Shown: positions 35,836 through 44,362, numbered from the stretch's first letter. The stretch is 64,000 nt of DNA from Phycisphaerae bacterium (GCA_014192545.1 BJHL01000001.1:482380-546379), one strand, 5' to 3'. Notes: generated by a model from the sequence alone, not told the origin. A program made the numbers and translations.

Positions 35836-36324
35836 ATGCCGAATCTGAACAAAGTCATGCTCATGGGAAACATCACGCGGGATATCGAGCTGCGGACGAT
35901 TCCGTCGGGACAGTCAATTGCGCAGATCGGGCTGGCGATCAATCGCTCGTGGACATCGGCCGATGGCGAGAAGCGCGAGGAAGTGACGTGGGTGGACTGC
36001 GAAGCGTGGGGCAAGACGGCGGAGATCATGCATAAGTACCTGGCCAAGGGTCGGCCCGTGTATATCGAGGGGCGGCTGAAGCTGGACCAGTGGGACGACA
36101 AAGAAAGCGGCCAGAAGCGCAGCAAGATGAAGGTTGTGATCGACGCGTTCCAGTTCATTGACAGCAAGGGCGGCGGCCAAGGTGGCGGCGGTGGTGGCGG
36201 CGGCGAAGAAGGCGGATATGTGCAGACGCCATCGCGTACGCCGGGGCGTGCGGCGAACAACCCGCGGCCAGCGGCTCCGCGGGCGCAGGCGGAAGAGATG
36301 AACCCGGATGACATTCCGTTCTGA
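35836..36324 (+). CDS. ssb: Single-stranded DNA-binding protein
   Basis: 162 residues. OB-fold N-terminus: MPNLNKVMLMGNITRDIELR, GLAINRSW, WVDCEAWGKTAEIMHKYLAK, GRPVYIEGRLKLDQWDD. A Gly-rich linker follows, and the acidic tip is MNPDDIPF, which recruits replication and repair partners. GGAG lies 8 bases before the ATG. In most bacteria ssb lies between rpsF and rpsR next to rplI; here rplI is 3 kb downstream with four unrelated genes between, and rpsF/rpsR are absent. Confidence 0.95.
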   Translation: MPNLNKVMLMGNITRDIELRTIPSGQSIAQIGLAINRSWTSADGEKREEVTWVDCEAWGKTAEIMHKYLAKGRPVYIEGRLKLDQWDDKESGQKRSKMKVVIDAFQFIDSKGGGQGGGGGGGGEEGGYVQTPSRTPGRAANNPRPAAPRAQAEEMNPDDIPF

Positions 36325-36344
36325 GTTTCCGATGAGGGACGTTT

Positions 36345-36464
36345 CCCGACGCCGGACCTGAGGCTTGGCGACGGTCTGGATGGATGTGCGGTGGGCGAGC
36401 GAGTTGTTGGTAGGTGGTTGGCGTTTGATCCGGACCTTCGCGGAGCCTCAGGTCCGGCGTCGGG
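36345..36464. repeat. Pair of inverted 35-bp repeats between ssb and the pYEATS gene
   Basis: 36345-36379 and 36430-36464 are inverted copies (about 30 of 35 match) of CCGGACCTTCGCGGAGCCTC then AGGTCCGGCGTCGGG. A third copy, direct relative to the second, lies at 39047-39081. Each copy also has internal dyad symmetry (CCGGACCT/AGGTCCGG). Confidence 0.75.
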
Positions 36465-36488
36465 GGGTGGGTAAAACGGAGGTGGGCG

Positions 36489-37595
36489 ATGGCGGATGGT
36501 GATGGTCAAGTGGATCCGTCCGCGGGGGCGCCGGCGTTGCCGCTGGCCGAGCTCAACTCGCGCGAGCACAAGCTGGTGAAGCGCACCATCGCTTGGCTTT
36601 TCGCGACAGCGATTTTCTTTTTCATTGTGATGGTCGCAGTTGTCACGATGGCGGGGATGATCAAAGGCAACCACAACGAGAAGGCGTGGAACTTTTTGCT
36701 GATCGCACCGGCGGGGCTTGCGCTGGGGGGCTTTTGTGGGTTTCTGTACGCGGCGATCAAAGATGAACTCGCGCGGTTGGGCGGGTTTATCAAGATCGTG
36801 CAGGCGTTGCTTGGCGGCATTGTGGCGTATGACGCGGCGCAGGGGAGCAGTGGCAACATTGCCAAGCTACTGCGAAGTGTGCATGCGGCGTGCGGCGAGC
36901 AATTTTCGACGGGCATGGTGCTGATTACGTTTCTGGGGTTTGTTGCGCTGGGCATGATGATCATGTACATCACGCGCACCACGCTGCTGAATCCGATCAT
37001 TGCGAAATTTGCTGCCCAGCTTGGCGGGTTTGAGGGCGTGCAGGCAATTGCAGAGTTTGGAGTGGGTGGCAAGCCACCTGCGGCTGGCGGAAATCAGCCG
37101 CCCAATTTGCCGGCAACGAATGGGGCGGGCAAGGACGGGCAGCAAGCCGGTGATGGCGGCGCGTCGAAGCCGGTGACCGCAAGCAACCCAGCGCAACCGA
37201 CGAGCGAGTCGGCGAAGAACGTGAAGAGAGAATCGCCTCAGATGGACCCGGACGATCCGCAGAAGGGTCGTTGGGGCGGGCAGCGTTCGGCGAATGGGCG
37301 CGTGCTGAGTGCGACTGTGGTGGCGACGGGGAACAAGGACTTGTATCGCGTGACGTTGCGAGTGTCACGCGCGGGGGCGAGCACTCCCGCGTTGCGTGGC
37401 GATGTGCGATTCCACTTGCATCCGACGTTTAATCAGCAGGTGGTGAATGTGCCGGGCAACGGCGAGACGGCGGACTTGGTGCTGATTGCGTTCGGGGCGT
37501 TTACGGTTGGTGTGGAGGCGGACAATGGGGCGACGCGGTTGGAGCTGGATTTGGCGGAGTTGAATGAGGCGCCGATGGAGTTTCGCTCGCGGTGA
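36489..37595 (+). CDS. Membrane protein with a probable C-terminal prokaryotic YEATS (pYEATS) domain
   Basis: 368 residues. Four hydrophobic segments are grouped in two pairs: WLFATAIFFFIVMVAVVTMA, NFLLIAPAGLALGGFCGFLY, then LLGGIVAYDAA (weak) and MVLITFLGFVALGMMIMYIT. A Gly/Pro/Asn/Lys-rich linker covers about 195-250. The final 110 residues contain VRFHLHPTFNQQVVNV and VLIAFGAFTVGVEADNGATR, which fit the pYEATS pattern (Y/F-x-LHPTF ... FTV.AE). In the published family pYEATS is proposed to be a ligand-binding module of prokaryotic stress or conflict systems. Assigned by motif only. Confidence 0.65.
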   Translation: MADGDGQVDPSAGAPALPLAELNSREHKLVKRTIAWLFATAIFFFIVMVAVVTMAGMIKGNHNEKAWNFLLIAPAGLALGGFCGFLYAAIKDELARLGGFIKIVQALLGGIVAYDAAQGSSGNIAKLLRSVHAACGEQFSTGMVLITFLGFVALGMMIMYITRTTLLNPIIAKFAAQLGGFEGVQAIAEFGVGGKPPAAGGNQPPNLPATNGAGKDGQQAGDGGASKPVTASNPAQPTSESAKNVKRESPQMDPDDPQKGRWGGQRSANGRVLSATVVATGNKDLYRVTLRVSRAGASTPALRGDVRFHLHPTFNQQVVNVPGNGETADLVLIAFGAFTVGVEADNGATRLELDLAELNEAPMEFRSR

Positions 37596-38218
37596 GCGGG
37601 GCGAACGCGGAGATGGTTTGCAGGCGGTCGTGCAACATGCTCCACTGGCGGAGACCGCGTGCGGGGAAGCGCGTGCGAGGAAGATGGGTGTTATGGCGGA
37701 AAAGAACGCTGCACCCAAAATGTTCATGTCGCTGCCAATGACGCAGAACACGAGCAACATCGCGCTCAGTGATAGACATGCGCACGCTACGCCGAACGTG
37801 AAGTAAAGGCGCGGCGCGGGCGAAAAGGTCACATCGCACACTTCTTGCAACGCGCATGCGAACCAGCACGCGACACATGCCAATATGGAACTGGCAATCG
37901 CAGCGGCAACGAGCGTCGCGGCGGAAGTGCTGAGATGCGCAGACGCAAAGCAACGCTGCTGGTGAGAGAACATAAACACTTGATGAACCCGGACAAGATA
38001 GTCGTCCAGGTTTTTTTATCTTGCCGTGAAGCATGTAGATTCGTCTGCATGCGAATATTTCAGCAATTTCAATATCATGCCTAAATGAGTTCGTGTTGCA
38101 TCTTGTACCGCGAACTGGGCGATTACACATCAGTTGCGTCCGAAAAGTGAAACCGAAGGCGTGCGCGATTCTCGCGGCATGCCGGTGATATCGCTCGGGC
38201 TGCCTTTGGAGACTCACC
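37596..38218. other. Gap between the pYEATS and fasciclin genes; possible small membrane protein on the minus strand
   Basis: 623 bases. On the minus strand an ATG at 37973 opens MFSHQQRCFASAHLSTSAAT, then three hydrophobic stretches (LVAAAIASSILACVACWFA; LYFTFGVACACLSLSAMLLV; MNILGAAFFSAITPIFLA). The frame ends only at 37365, about 230 bases inside the pYEATS gene. There is no Shine-Dalgarno and codon use is flat, so it is left as a possibility. The stretch 37980-38200 is AT-richer than its surroundings and probably carries the fasciclin promoter. Confidence 0.35.
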
Positions 38219-38629
38219 ATGGCTGACATTGTTGATACTGCTGTTGCAAACGGTTCTTTCAAGACTCTGGCTGCCGCTGTTGGCGCCGCCGACCTCATCA
38301 GCACGCTCAAAGGCCCAGGTCCTTTCACGGTGTTTGCGCCGACTGATGCAGCCTTTGCGAATCTGCCTGCTGGCACCGTTGAATCACTGCTTAAGCCTGA
38401 GAACAAGGCGAAACTTGCTGGCATTCTGACGTATCACGTCGTTGCCGGCAAGGTGCTCGCTGCGGATGTGGTGAAGCTGACTCAAGCCAAGACCGTGCAG
38501 GGCCAATCTGCACAGATTGAGGTCAAGAACGGCAAGGTTCTGGTTGATGCAGCAAACGTGACTGCGACGGACATCATCTGTGACAACGGCGTGATCCACG
38601 TCATTGACGCGGTGATCTTGCCCAAGTAA
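38219..38629 (+). CDS. Single-domain fasciclin (FAS1) protein, apparently without signal peptide
   Basis: 136 residues covering one complete FAS1 fold: [20 protein letters not shown], the H1 region [17 protein letters not shown], the YH motif [15 protein letters not shown], and the H2 region [26 protein letters not shown] places a Shine-Dalgarno before the ATG. Most bacterial FAS1 proteins are secreted adhesion modules. Here the domain begins at residue 3, so no export signal is encoded unless the start is wrong, and the upstream sequence offers no better one. A strong terminator follows. Confidence 0.92.
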   Translation: MADIVDTAVANGSFKTLAAAVGAADLISTLKGPGPFTVFAPTDAAFANLPAGTVESLLKPENKAKLAGILTYHVVAGKVLAADVVKLTQAKTVQGQSAQIEVKNGKVLVDAANVTATDIICDNGVIHVIDAVILPK

Positions 38630-38731
38630 CTGACTGCGGCTGCACTTTGACGACGAAGTAACGCCACGCGGTTCAATCAAAGTTGGTGCCCCTCGCGTCA
38701 AGCGATCTTGCACTTCCTGTTCGTTCTCAAC

Positions 38732-38761
38732 GGTGCCACCTGGTTGGCACCGCTTTTTTTT
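38732..38761 (+). terminator. Intrinsic terminator of the fasciclin gene
   Basis: GGTGCCA-CCTGGT-TGGCACC, then GC and eight T. It is about 100 bases after the stop codon and just before the next ATG. Confidence 0.88.
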
Positions 38762-38772
38762 AGGAGTTTGCT

Positions 38773-38970
38773 ATGTCCCCAGCCACGCAACGTGTTTTGT
38801 CAAACATCTGTTTTGTCGCAGGGTTTGTGTCCATCGCCGCATCGATTGCTATCTGGAACTTTTACAAAGCCGACGACGCGGGCCACGCGGAGCGGTTTGG
38901 CATTTTCGTCGGGTTGTGGGCACCGACGTTCTTGATTCTGTCGGGTAGGCTCAAGCCTCACGCGGCGTGA
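38773..38970 (+). CDS. Small two-helix membrane protein
   Basis: 65 residues from an ATG with AGGAG 7 bases upstream. Two hydrophobic segments: ICFVAGFVSIAASIAIWNFY and FGIFVGLWAPTFLILSGRL, joined by a short polar loop (KADDAGHAER). The family was not recognised. It starts directly downstream of the terminator, so expression needs either read-through or a promoter within the hairpin region. Confidence 0.65.
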   Translation: MSPATQRVLSNICFVAGFVSIAASIAIWNFYKADDAGHAERFGIFVGLWAPTFLILSGRLKPHAA

Positions 38971-39046
38971 ATGTCTGCGATTCCTGTGCACGCCATACCC
39001 GCTGTTTGGTATCGGTTGTGTTGTCCGTGGATCCGCAGTGGTTCAT

Positions 39047-39081
39047 CCGGACCTTCGCAGAGCCTCAGGTCCGGCGTCGGG
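39047..39081. repeat. Third copy of the CCGGACCTTCGCAGAGCCTC repeat
   Basis: One base different from 36430-36464 over 35 bases. It lies in the 259-base gap before rplI, where nothing else was recognised. Confidence 0.75.
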
Positions 39082-39229
39082 CGTTGGGACGGCCTAATAT
39101 CTCGACCCACCCGGTTGCGGCTTTTCATCGCGTGTTGCGGTGTTTGGCTGCTAACTCAACGAACGATCGGCTCCTCCCGCCCTTTTCGGCGGCAAAGCAG
39201 CCGGAGCCGAATCGTTGGAGGACAGCGTC

Positions 39230-39973
39230 ATGGCGAAGAACGTCTCCCTTTTGCTCATTGAAAACGTCGACAGCGTCGGCATCGTCGGCGATGTGGTCAG
39301 CGTGCGCATTGGTTATGCCCGCAACTTCCTGCTGCCGCGCAACCTTGCCACCAAGCCCAGCGATGATCTGGTCAAGCAACTTGCTGGCAAGCGCGCGGAT
39401 GCTGAGAAGCTGGTTGCGGCTCAGCGCAAAGATCGCGAAGCGATGGCTGGCAAGCTCAACGGCGTTGAGATTGACATCGTTCGCTCGTGCAACGACATGG
39501 GCATCTTGTACGGAGCGGTTACGCAGCAAGATATCGCGACGGCGCTGCTTGCCAAGGGCTTCAAGGTTTCGCCGCGTGATGTGCGCATGAGCCAGACCAT
39601 CAAGCGCATCGAGAACGCTGATGTGCACGTGAAGCTGGCGAAGGATTTGGACTCGTTGGTGAAGGTGCATGTGAAGCCTGATCGCGAACTGCCCAAGGAT
39701 GCGGGCGGCGCGTCGGCTGGTGATGCGGCTCCGGAAGCTGCGGGCGCTGGCGAAGGCAAGGGCAAGCGTCGCGATGCACTGAGCATGGCTCTGGAAGCGG
39801 CGAACAAGCCCACCGACAAGACCGGCTGGGGCACCGACAAGAAGGTCGCCGCGGCTGCCGAAGCTGAAGCCAAGGCCGACAAGAAGAAGGCTGATAAGGG
39901 CGAGAAGGCCGAGAAGGGCGGCGACAAGGCTGAAAAGCCCGCGAAGGCTGAGAAGGCTGCGAAGAAGAAGTAA
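39230..39973 (+). CDS. rplI: 50S ribosomal protein L9 with a long Lys/Ala-rich tail
   Basis: 247 residues. The L9 signature is LLLIENVDSVGIVGDVVSVR, IGYARNFLLPRNLA, followed by the connecting helix and a C-terminal RNA-binding domain (IDIVRSCNDMGILYGAVTQQ, DIATALL). Typical L9 is about 150 residues; the last 90 or so here are a disordered, charged tail made of KAEKA/KADKK-like units. GGAGGA supports the ATG at 39230. L9 binds the L1 stalk base of 23S rRNA. The stop codon is the first triplet of a TAACGAAG repeat. Confidence 0.95.
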   Translation: MAKNVSLLLIENVDSVGIVGDVVSVRIGYARNFLLPRNLATKPSDDLVKQLAGKRADAEKLVAAQRKDREAMAGKLNGVEIDIVRSCNDMGILYGAVTQQDIATALLAKGFKVSPRDVRMSQTIKRIENADVHVKLAKDLDSLVKVHVKPDRELPKDAGGASAGDAAPEAAGAGEGKGKRRDALSMALEAANKPTDKTGWGTDKKVAAAAEAEAKADKKKADKGEKAEKGGDKAEKPAKAEKAAKKK

Positions 39974-40008
39974 CGAAGTAACGAAGTTACAGAGTGACGA
40001 AGGAATGA
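39971..40008. repeat. TAACGAAG / GTGACGAAG array at the rplI stop codon
   Basis: Degenerate octamer units TAACGAAG, TAACGAAG, TTACAGAG, TGACGAAG, GAATGAG. The first unit provides the rplI stop. Confidence 0.7.
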
Positions 40009-40012
40009 GAAT

Positions 40013-40041
40013 GAAAACCGGTCGCGTGGGCGACCGGTTTT
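40013..40041 (+). terminator. Intrinsic terminator of rplI
   Basis: AAAACCGGTCGC-GTGG-GCGACCGGTTTTTT, a 12-bp stem with a T run. Confidence 0.93.
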
Positions 40042-40108
40042 TTGTTGCTTGATGCGTTGTGGGCACGCACGCTTCGCGCGCTGCTTGCGAGCGTGGCTTG
40101 TGCTTTTC

Positions 40109-40618
40109 TTACTTCAATCGAGCAAGCAGGTCGCTCATCGCCGCTTGCCACGCCTTTTTATCGGCTGGCTCGGCGTCGGCCCACAGGTCATGCAACTCGC
40201 CGGCGTCGCGAATCTTGGCGACTGCACGAATCGCGAGTTCACGCGCGCTGTTGTCGGTCAGTTGCTTTTCTTTCGCGCCTTTGCCCTTGGCCCATTTGCC
40301 GATGATCGCCGACGAGAGTTCGTCATCATCACTCGCGAACTCTTTGTGAGGCTTGCCGTAGATCGCTGCGAGCACTTCGGCTGCGGCAACCGCATCGCAC
40401 GCGAGATCGGCGTCGAGATAGCCGCCTTCTTCGTCGTCCTCTTCGGGCATGTCGTCCATGTCGGTCGAGGCCGAATCAACCATCGCGAGCGGCCCCAAGA
40501 TGAGCGCGATCTTGCCGGGCTCGTCATCATCACCCACGCCTTCGCCAGCGTCGGCGAGTCCATCGAGATAATCAAGTGCGGTGTCGTTGTCGAATGAACC
40601 AGCTCCCCATGCGCCCAT
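40109..40618 (-). CDS. DUF4259 domain protein
   Basis: 169 residues. It opens with MGAWGAGSFDNDTALDYLDG, the defining N-terminal motif of DUF4259, and continues with an acidic stretch (DDMPEEDDEEGGYLDADLAC), AAAEVLAAIYGKP and a C-terminal DADDLWADAE-like helix (LHDLWADAEPADKKAWQAAM). The ATG at 40618 has AAGGAG 8 bases upstream. The family function is unknown; some members sit near toxin-immunity loci. Confidence 0.85.
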   Translation of the reverse strand: MGAWGAGSFDNDTALDYLDGLADAGEGVGDDDEPGKIALILGPLAMVDSASTDMDDMPEEDDEEGGYLDADLACDAVAAAEVLAAIYGKPHKEFASDDDELSSAIIGKWAKGKGAKEKQLTDNSARELAIRAVAKIRDAGELHDLWADAEPADKKAWQAAMSDLLARLK

Positions 40619-40702
40619 GTGATGCTCCTTGTGAAACGCGGAGTGCAACGAGTGTGACGTATGAACTTGCGACGATAGCACGCTCATGCGCGAGGCGCGC
40701 GT

Positions 40703-40972
40703 TCACTCTTCCACCGGCCCATCCGGCACGCGATTGAGCGCGGCTTCCCACCACATCGCTGCGCGAGACATGCCGTGGGGGCGTTGTTTGAGCGAGTCGA
40801 ATCCGCCCGAGTATGTGCCGTCTTCGTTCTCTCGCACGACGCGAATGGGAATGCGCGGCAGCGGCGTTTTGTTGTGGATGGCCTCAGTCAGCCAAGCGGA
40901 ATGGACCGCGCGGGCGACCTCACCGGGGTTGTCGCCGCGTGCGCGGAGGGAGAAAAGGCGGGACCAGAACAT
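40703..40972 (-). CDS. Small protein of unknown function
   Basis: 89 residues: MFWSRLFSLRARGDNPGEVA, RAVHSAWLTEAIHNKTPLPR, IPIRVVRENEDGTYSGGF. It has mixed charge, no membrane segment and no recognised family. There is no clear Shine-Dalgarno. It is kept because it is protein-like and ends 84 bases upstream of the DUF4259 gene on the same strand. Confidence 0.55.
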   Translation of the reverse strand: MFWSRLFSLRARGDNPGEVARAVHSAWLTEAIHNKTPLPRIPIRVVRENEDGTYSGGFDSLKQRPHGMSRAAMWWEAALNRVPDGPVEE

Positions 40973-41145
40973 GGGGAAATCTTCGATGCAAGTGGCGAAC
41001 TGGTGCCAGACAAGAGGCGGATTTGTTCAAATTCTAGCCCGAGAGCTTCTTTGGGTACCTTCGATCAGCGCGAGCTCTATCTTCTTTCGATCTGCCACAC
41101 TCAGTTACGGCTCGCTGCTCGCGCTGCGTCGCAGGCGCTGACGCT

Positions 41146-41514
41146 TCACGCCTCTTCCATCGTCACTTTCAAGCTCTTGCTCCGAAACTGCTCGCAGTAC
41201 AGCTCCGCACGCTCCTTGTGCGTGACCAGCAGCAGCGCAACGCCGGTTTCGTGGGCTTCGATTGTCACCTTCACGCTCTGCTCAATCGAAAGCGGCGTGA
41301 TCTGCACGACTGACTTGATAACATGCTCCACCGAGTTCACGTCGTCGTTATGCAGCAGCACCTTGAAGGGCGGCAACTTGTCGAGCTTGCGATCTGGCGG
41401 AGCGGGCGCGGGCCGATCTGCAACGGCGGTCGCGGGGCCAGCGGGCTGGGGCGCTTGCTCGGGCTCCGGTGCATTCGGCGGGGGCTGGACGGGTTGTTCG
41501 TTGTTCTCAGCCAT
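41146..41514 (-). CDS. clpS: ATP-dependent Clp protease adaptor ClpS
   Basis: 122 residues. A Pro/Ala/Glu-rich N-terminal tail of about 50 residues is followed by the ClpS core: FKVLLHNDDVNSVEHVIKSV (the conserved N-D-D of the N-degron pocket), then AHETGVALLLVTHKERAELY (His of the pocket) and CEQFRSKSLKVTMEEA. It delivers N-degron substrates to the ClpA/ClpC unfoldase. The ATG at 41514 is the first in a plausible position; the frame upstream is open but not protein-like. Confidence 0.93.
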   Translation of the reverse strand: MAENNEQPVQPPPNAPEPEQAPQPAGPATAVADRPAPAPPDRKLDKLPPFKVLLHNDDVNSVEHVIKSVVQITPLSIEQSVKVTIEAHETGVALLLVTHKERAELYCEQFRSKSLKVTMEEA

Positions 41515-41610
41515 GGGCAATCGTTGGCACCGTCGCGGCCTGAAGCCAGCACAAACGAGGTTGGCACAAGTTTGGTAACGATCAATCTGCATTCTTGACG
41601 ATAACCAAAC

Positions 41611-42036
41611 ATGCCCGCAACCCTGCCGCACATCATGATCGTCACCGGTGCCCACCTGTCCGCCGAGGTCTATGACCGGCCCTTGGCGTATCGCCTGCAG
41701 GCGACGATTTTGCGGGCCCTCAAAGACGACGAGGTTGTCGAGCCGCATCGCAAGGTCATTGTGTGCAGCGATGTGTGGTATCTGAATCAGAACCATCTGC
41801 GTGCTCTGCCCACCATCAGCATCGGCGGGCCCAGCGTGAATGCTTTGACGGCGTATCTCGCCAGCCGACTGCCCAGCGTGCTCGCGATTGACAACACGAT
41901 GATCATTCAGCTTGATGATCGCGATTGTCCGGTGGCAACGTGCTGGGGAATTGACGCCAGCACCACAGCGGCGGCGATTGAAGCGTTTGAAGAGAAGTAT
42001 CTCGAGCACTTTTTGAGTGGGACGGGTGTGATGTGA
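41611..42036 (+). CDS. Conserved-looking protein of unknown function
   Basis: 141 residues, divergent from clpS. Features: PHIMIVTGAHLSAEVYDRPL, VIVCSDVWYLNQNHLRALPT, ISIGGPSVNALTAYLASRLP, a CWGID segment and FEEKYLEHFL. The GGPSVNALTAYLA stretch looks like a nucleotide- or phosphate-binding loop in a small alpha/beta fold, but that is a guess. There is no signal peptide. Confidence 0.65.
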   Translation: MPATLPHIMIVTGAHLSAEVYDRPLAYRLQATILRALKDDEVVEPHRKVIVCSDVWYLNQNHLRALPTISIGGPSVNALTAYLASRLPSVLAIDNTMIIQLDDRDCPVATCWGIDASTTAAAIEAFEEKYLEHFLSGTGVM

Positions 42037-42099
42037 TCTGATGTGGTGTGGTTCAGTCGACTGACGCGATTGCTTGCATGCCTTGGACATTGCAGGAAA

Positions 42100-42131
42100 G
42101 CCTGCCGCCCGGGACGGGCGGCCCACCGAAG
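42100..42131. repeat. Palindromic repeat, CTGCCGCCCGGGACGGGCGG type
   Basis: The best copy of the family in the window, followed by CCCACC. It abuts the terminator of the dockerin-like gene. Confidence 0.65.
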
Positions 42132-42162
42132 AAAACACCCCGTCGCGTGCAGGCGACGGGGT
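42132..42162 (-). terminator. Intrinsic terminator of the first dockerin-like gene
   Basis: Stem ACCCCGTCGC/GCGACGGGGT, loop of six. Downstream on the minus strand is TGTTTTC. The same hairpin with a better U-run follows the gene at 51015, and the next 45 bases are also shared. Confidence 0.82.
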
Positions 42163-42215
42163 ATTCATGTGTGAGAATGAGTCGAAGGCTTACGCCCTCG
42201 TGCTCTCATGAACGA

Positions 42216-44312
42216 TTACTGGGGGCATTCGCCGCCAGCGAGGACGTTGAAGAAGTCGATGACATCCTGGTCTTCGGGGAAGACATCGTTGTTGTTGAAG
42301 TCGATGTCGTTGCATTCGGGGCAGTCAGCGCCGGCGAGAACGGCGAAGAAGTCAATGACGTCTTGGTTTTCGGGGAAAACCTCGTTGTTGTTGAAGTCGA
42401 TGTCGTCGCACGTGGGACCACTGCCGCAGTTTGGATCCCCTGGGAGGCCCACTGTCACCACCGCCGTACGACTCACAAACTCGCCGCATGCGATCGCGAC
42501 GGCACGCACTGCAAAGCCGCTACCCGTCAGGAAGTTCGAGAACGTCACTGTGCTTGTATTCGTTCCGCTCACGTTGCCGATCGTCGCCACTTGGAAGATC
42601 AACTCGCCATCTTCAAGACGACGCCAAAAGAACCCGCCTTCGCCGTTGTCCCGACCAAACTCCCAGGCCCAGCTCAGTGCGCCCTCGCTCGAAGCATTCG
42701 CTGTGAACGTCAGCGTGTTTGGGCCGCCACAGATCGTTTGGTCAGCAGGCTGCGTCGAGAACGTTGCGCCGGCACAATCGCCGCTCACGGTTTCGAGCAC
42801 CCACATGTTGCGGCCGCTGTCGCATGCCCAGCCGTCAAAGCTCGAAGGCAGCACGATGATGCGATACGTGCCTGCATCAAGCCCGCGATTAATCGTGACT
42901 GGCGCGCAGAGGTCATCGAAGTAAAAGCCGTTGTCCACAAAGAACTCTGTGGTGCCAGAGCAGTCGCCGTCTCGCAAACTCTGCACAATCGCTGCTGCAG
43001 GCAACTGCGAGCGAAGCACAAGCCCCACATTGCGCCGCTCGCTGATGGTGAACTCAAACCAATCTTTATCACGAAGCTGGCCCGTACTGAAGAACGTGCC
43101 ACTGAGCGTCTGTCCCAATGAAATCGTCTCAAACGCGGGCGGCGCGCTGTTGCACCCGCCGTTGTTGTCACTCCCACATGCTTCGCTTTCAGCAATCGCG
43201 CCCGCCGGAATCGTGAGCGGACATGCTGCAGGAATCATGCGGACAATGAGCCCCATGTCGCCCGTACCCCCAGCAAAGATGCCAAGCGAGAACAGAATCT
43301 CCTGCCCTTGCACTGCATCGAGAATGAAGAACACGCTATCATCAAAAACGATGCTTCCGCCTCCTGCGCACCGCAGCACGCTGCCGTTGCACGCGCTGTA
43401 CTGCGTGAGGATGGGAGTCGCCGCACCACCCGCTCCGCCCGTCGCTTCGATGTAGACTTTGCCCGTGCTGGTTGGTGTGAAGCTAAACCAAATGTCCTTC
43501 GGCTGCAGCGCAGGCTCAGCAAAGGGATAGCAAGGCGTCGAAGCATCGTTGAGTGCTCCCGCGTTGCTGCCTTCCCACGCAGGCTCGCTCCCCACACTCT
43601 CTGTCAGCACGAGAGGCGACGAGCATTGGTCGTTGCTCGGGGGCGGGAGCGGCGTCGTGTTGCCTACGGAGAAGCTCAGATCAAACAAATCAAACGGAGA
43701 GAAGCTCACCGGAAAGCTGCCCGTCGTCGTCACGTTCCAGTTTGTTGCTCCAATTGTCGCGAGATTCGCAGGGCCCGCCACCACCGCAAGCCAATATGTG
43801 CCCGCCGCGAGCGTTGGGCCATCCTGCCCTTGCAGAGCAGGCGTATCAGGCGGATTGCGAAATGCTGTGCTGCCAAAGCTCAGCCCTGCTGCGATTCCAG
43901 GAGGAAAACTTCCGTCGGTATCGTCGCTCGCAATCAGGTTGCCCAGATTGTCGTAGAGCGCAATCAGCGGGTCCTTCGTGCTTGGGTCAGGCTCGGTGCT
44001 TGTGATGCGCGTGTCGATGTCAAAGAAAAGTTCGCCGCTGATGGGAGCCGTCAGCTCGAAGCGAATCCACTTCACCGTCACCGTCTCGCCTCCGGAAGGG
44101 TCAAACGCTCGGTCGGTGTCGCCCACATACTCCTGCGCGCTGGGAGGACTGGAAGGTGCCTCAAATGCGCCCGCATCGACGAACGTCGCGGGCTGCGCGA
44201 GCGCAGTACCTGCGGCCATGCTCACGATACCTACCAAACTCAGCAAAGCACCTTGAAGTTTGCCCGCAACACCAGACGCACTTCGAAACGATCTCGAACC
44301 GATATAGTCCAT
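42216..44312 (-). CDS. Secreted multi-domain protein with two dockerin-like modules (copy 1)
   Basis: 698 residues; the ATG at 44312 has AGGAG 8 bases upstream. The signal peptide ends GIVSMAAGTALAQ. The body holds three beta-sandwich blocks resembling bacterial pre-peptidase C-terminal (PPC) domains (WIRFELTAPISGELFFDIDT; DIWFSFTPTSTGKVYIEATG; DWFEFTISERRNVGLVLRSQ) and an Ig-like domain (QPADQTICGGPNTLTFTANA). The C-terminus carries two CxDIDFNNNxVFPEDQDVI modules ending VLAGGECPQ. There is no catalytic domain, so it is probably a structural or adhesive surface protein. It is nearly identical to the protein at 45659 and divergent from the regulator-like gene at 44502. Confidence 0.85.
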   Translation of the reverse strand: MDYIGSRSFRSASGVAGKLQGALLSLVGIVSMAAGTALAQPATFVDAGAFEAPSSPPSAQEYVGDTDRAFDPSGGETVTVKWIRFELTAPISGELFFDIDTRITSTEPDPSTKDPLIALYDNLGNLIASDDTDGSFPPGIAAGLSFGSTAFRNPPDTPALQGQDGPTLAAGTYWLAVVAGPANLATIGATNWNVTTTGSFPVSFSPFDLFDLSFSVGNTTPLPPPSNDQCSSPLVLTESVGSEPAWEGSNAGALNDASTPCYPFAEPALQPKDIWFSFTPTSTGKVYIEATGGAGGAATPILTQYSACNGSVLRCAGGGSIVFDDSVFFILDAVQGQEILFSLGIFAGGTGDMGLIVRMIPAACPLTIPAGAIAESEACGSDNNGGCNSAPPAFETISLGQTLSGTFFSTGQLRDKDWFEFTISERRNVGLVLRSQLPAAAIVQSLRDGDCSGTTEFFVDNGFYFDDLCAPVTINRGLDAGTYRIIVLPSSFDGWACDSGRNMWVLETVSGDCAGATFSTQPADQTICGGPNTLTFTANASSEGALSWAWEFGRDNGEGGFFWRRLEDGELIFQVATIGNVSGTNTSTVTFSNFLTGSGFAVRAVAIACGEFVSRTAVVTVGLPGDPNCGSGPTCDDIDFNNNEVFPENQDVIDFFAVLAGADCPECNDIDFNNNDVFPEDQDVIDFFNVLAGGECPQ

Positions 44313-44355
44313 GACAAGCACTCCTGTTCATCGCACTCCAGCACCAGCAACACGA
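42222..44355. repeat. Segmental duplication, copy 1 (partner 45662-47795)
   Basis: 2.13 kb aligned at a constant offset of 3440 bases. In the stretches compared, differences are confined to a dinucleotide in the dockerin region (cysteine-codon neighbourhood) and about ten bases at the start-codon end. Beyond the boundaries the flanks diverge at once. Confidence 0.92.
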
Positions 44356-44362
44356 CATCGTT

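Noticed and set aside
37501-38424. 307-codon minus-strand frame over the pYEATS/fasciclin gap
   Set aside because: Overlaps the well-supported fasciclin gene antisense; the translation is not protein-like.
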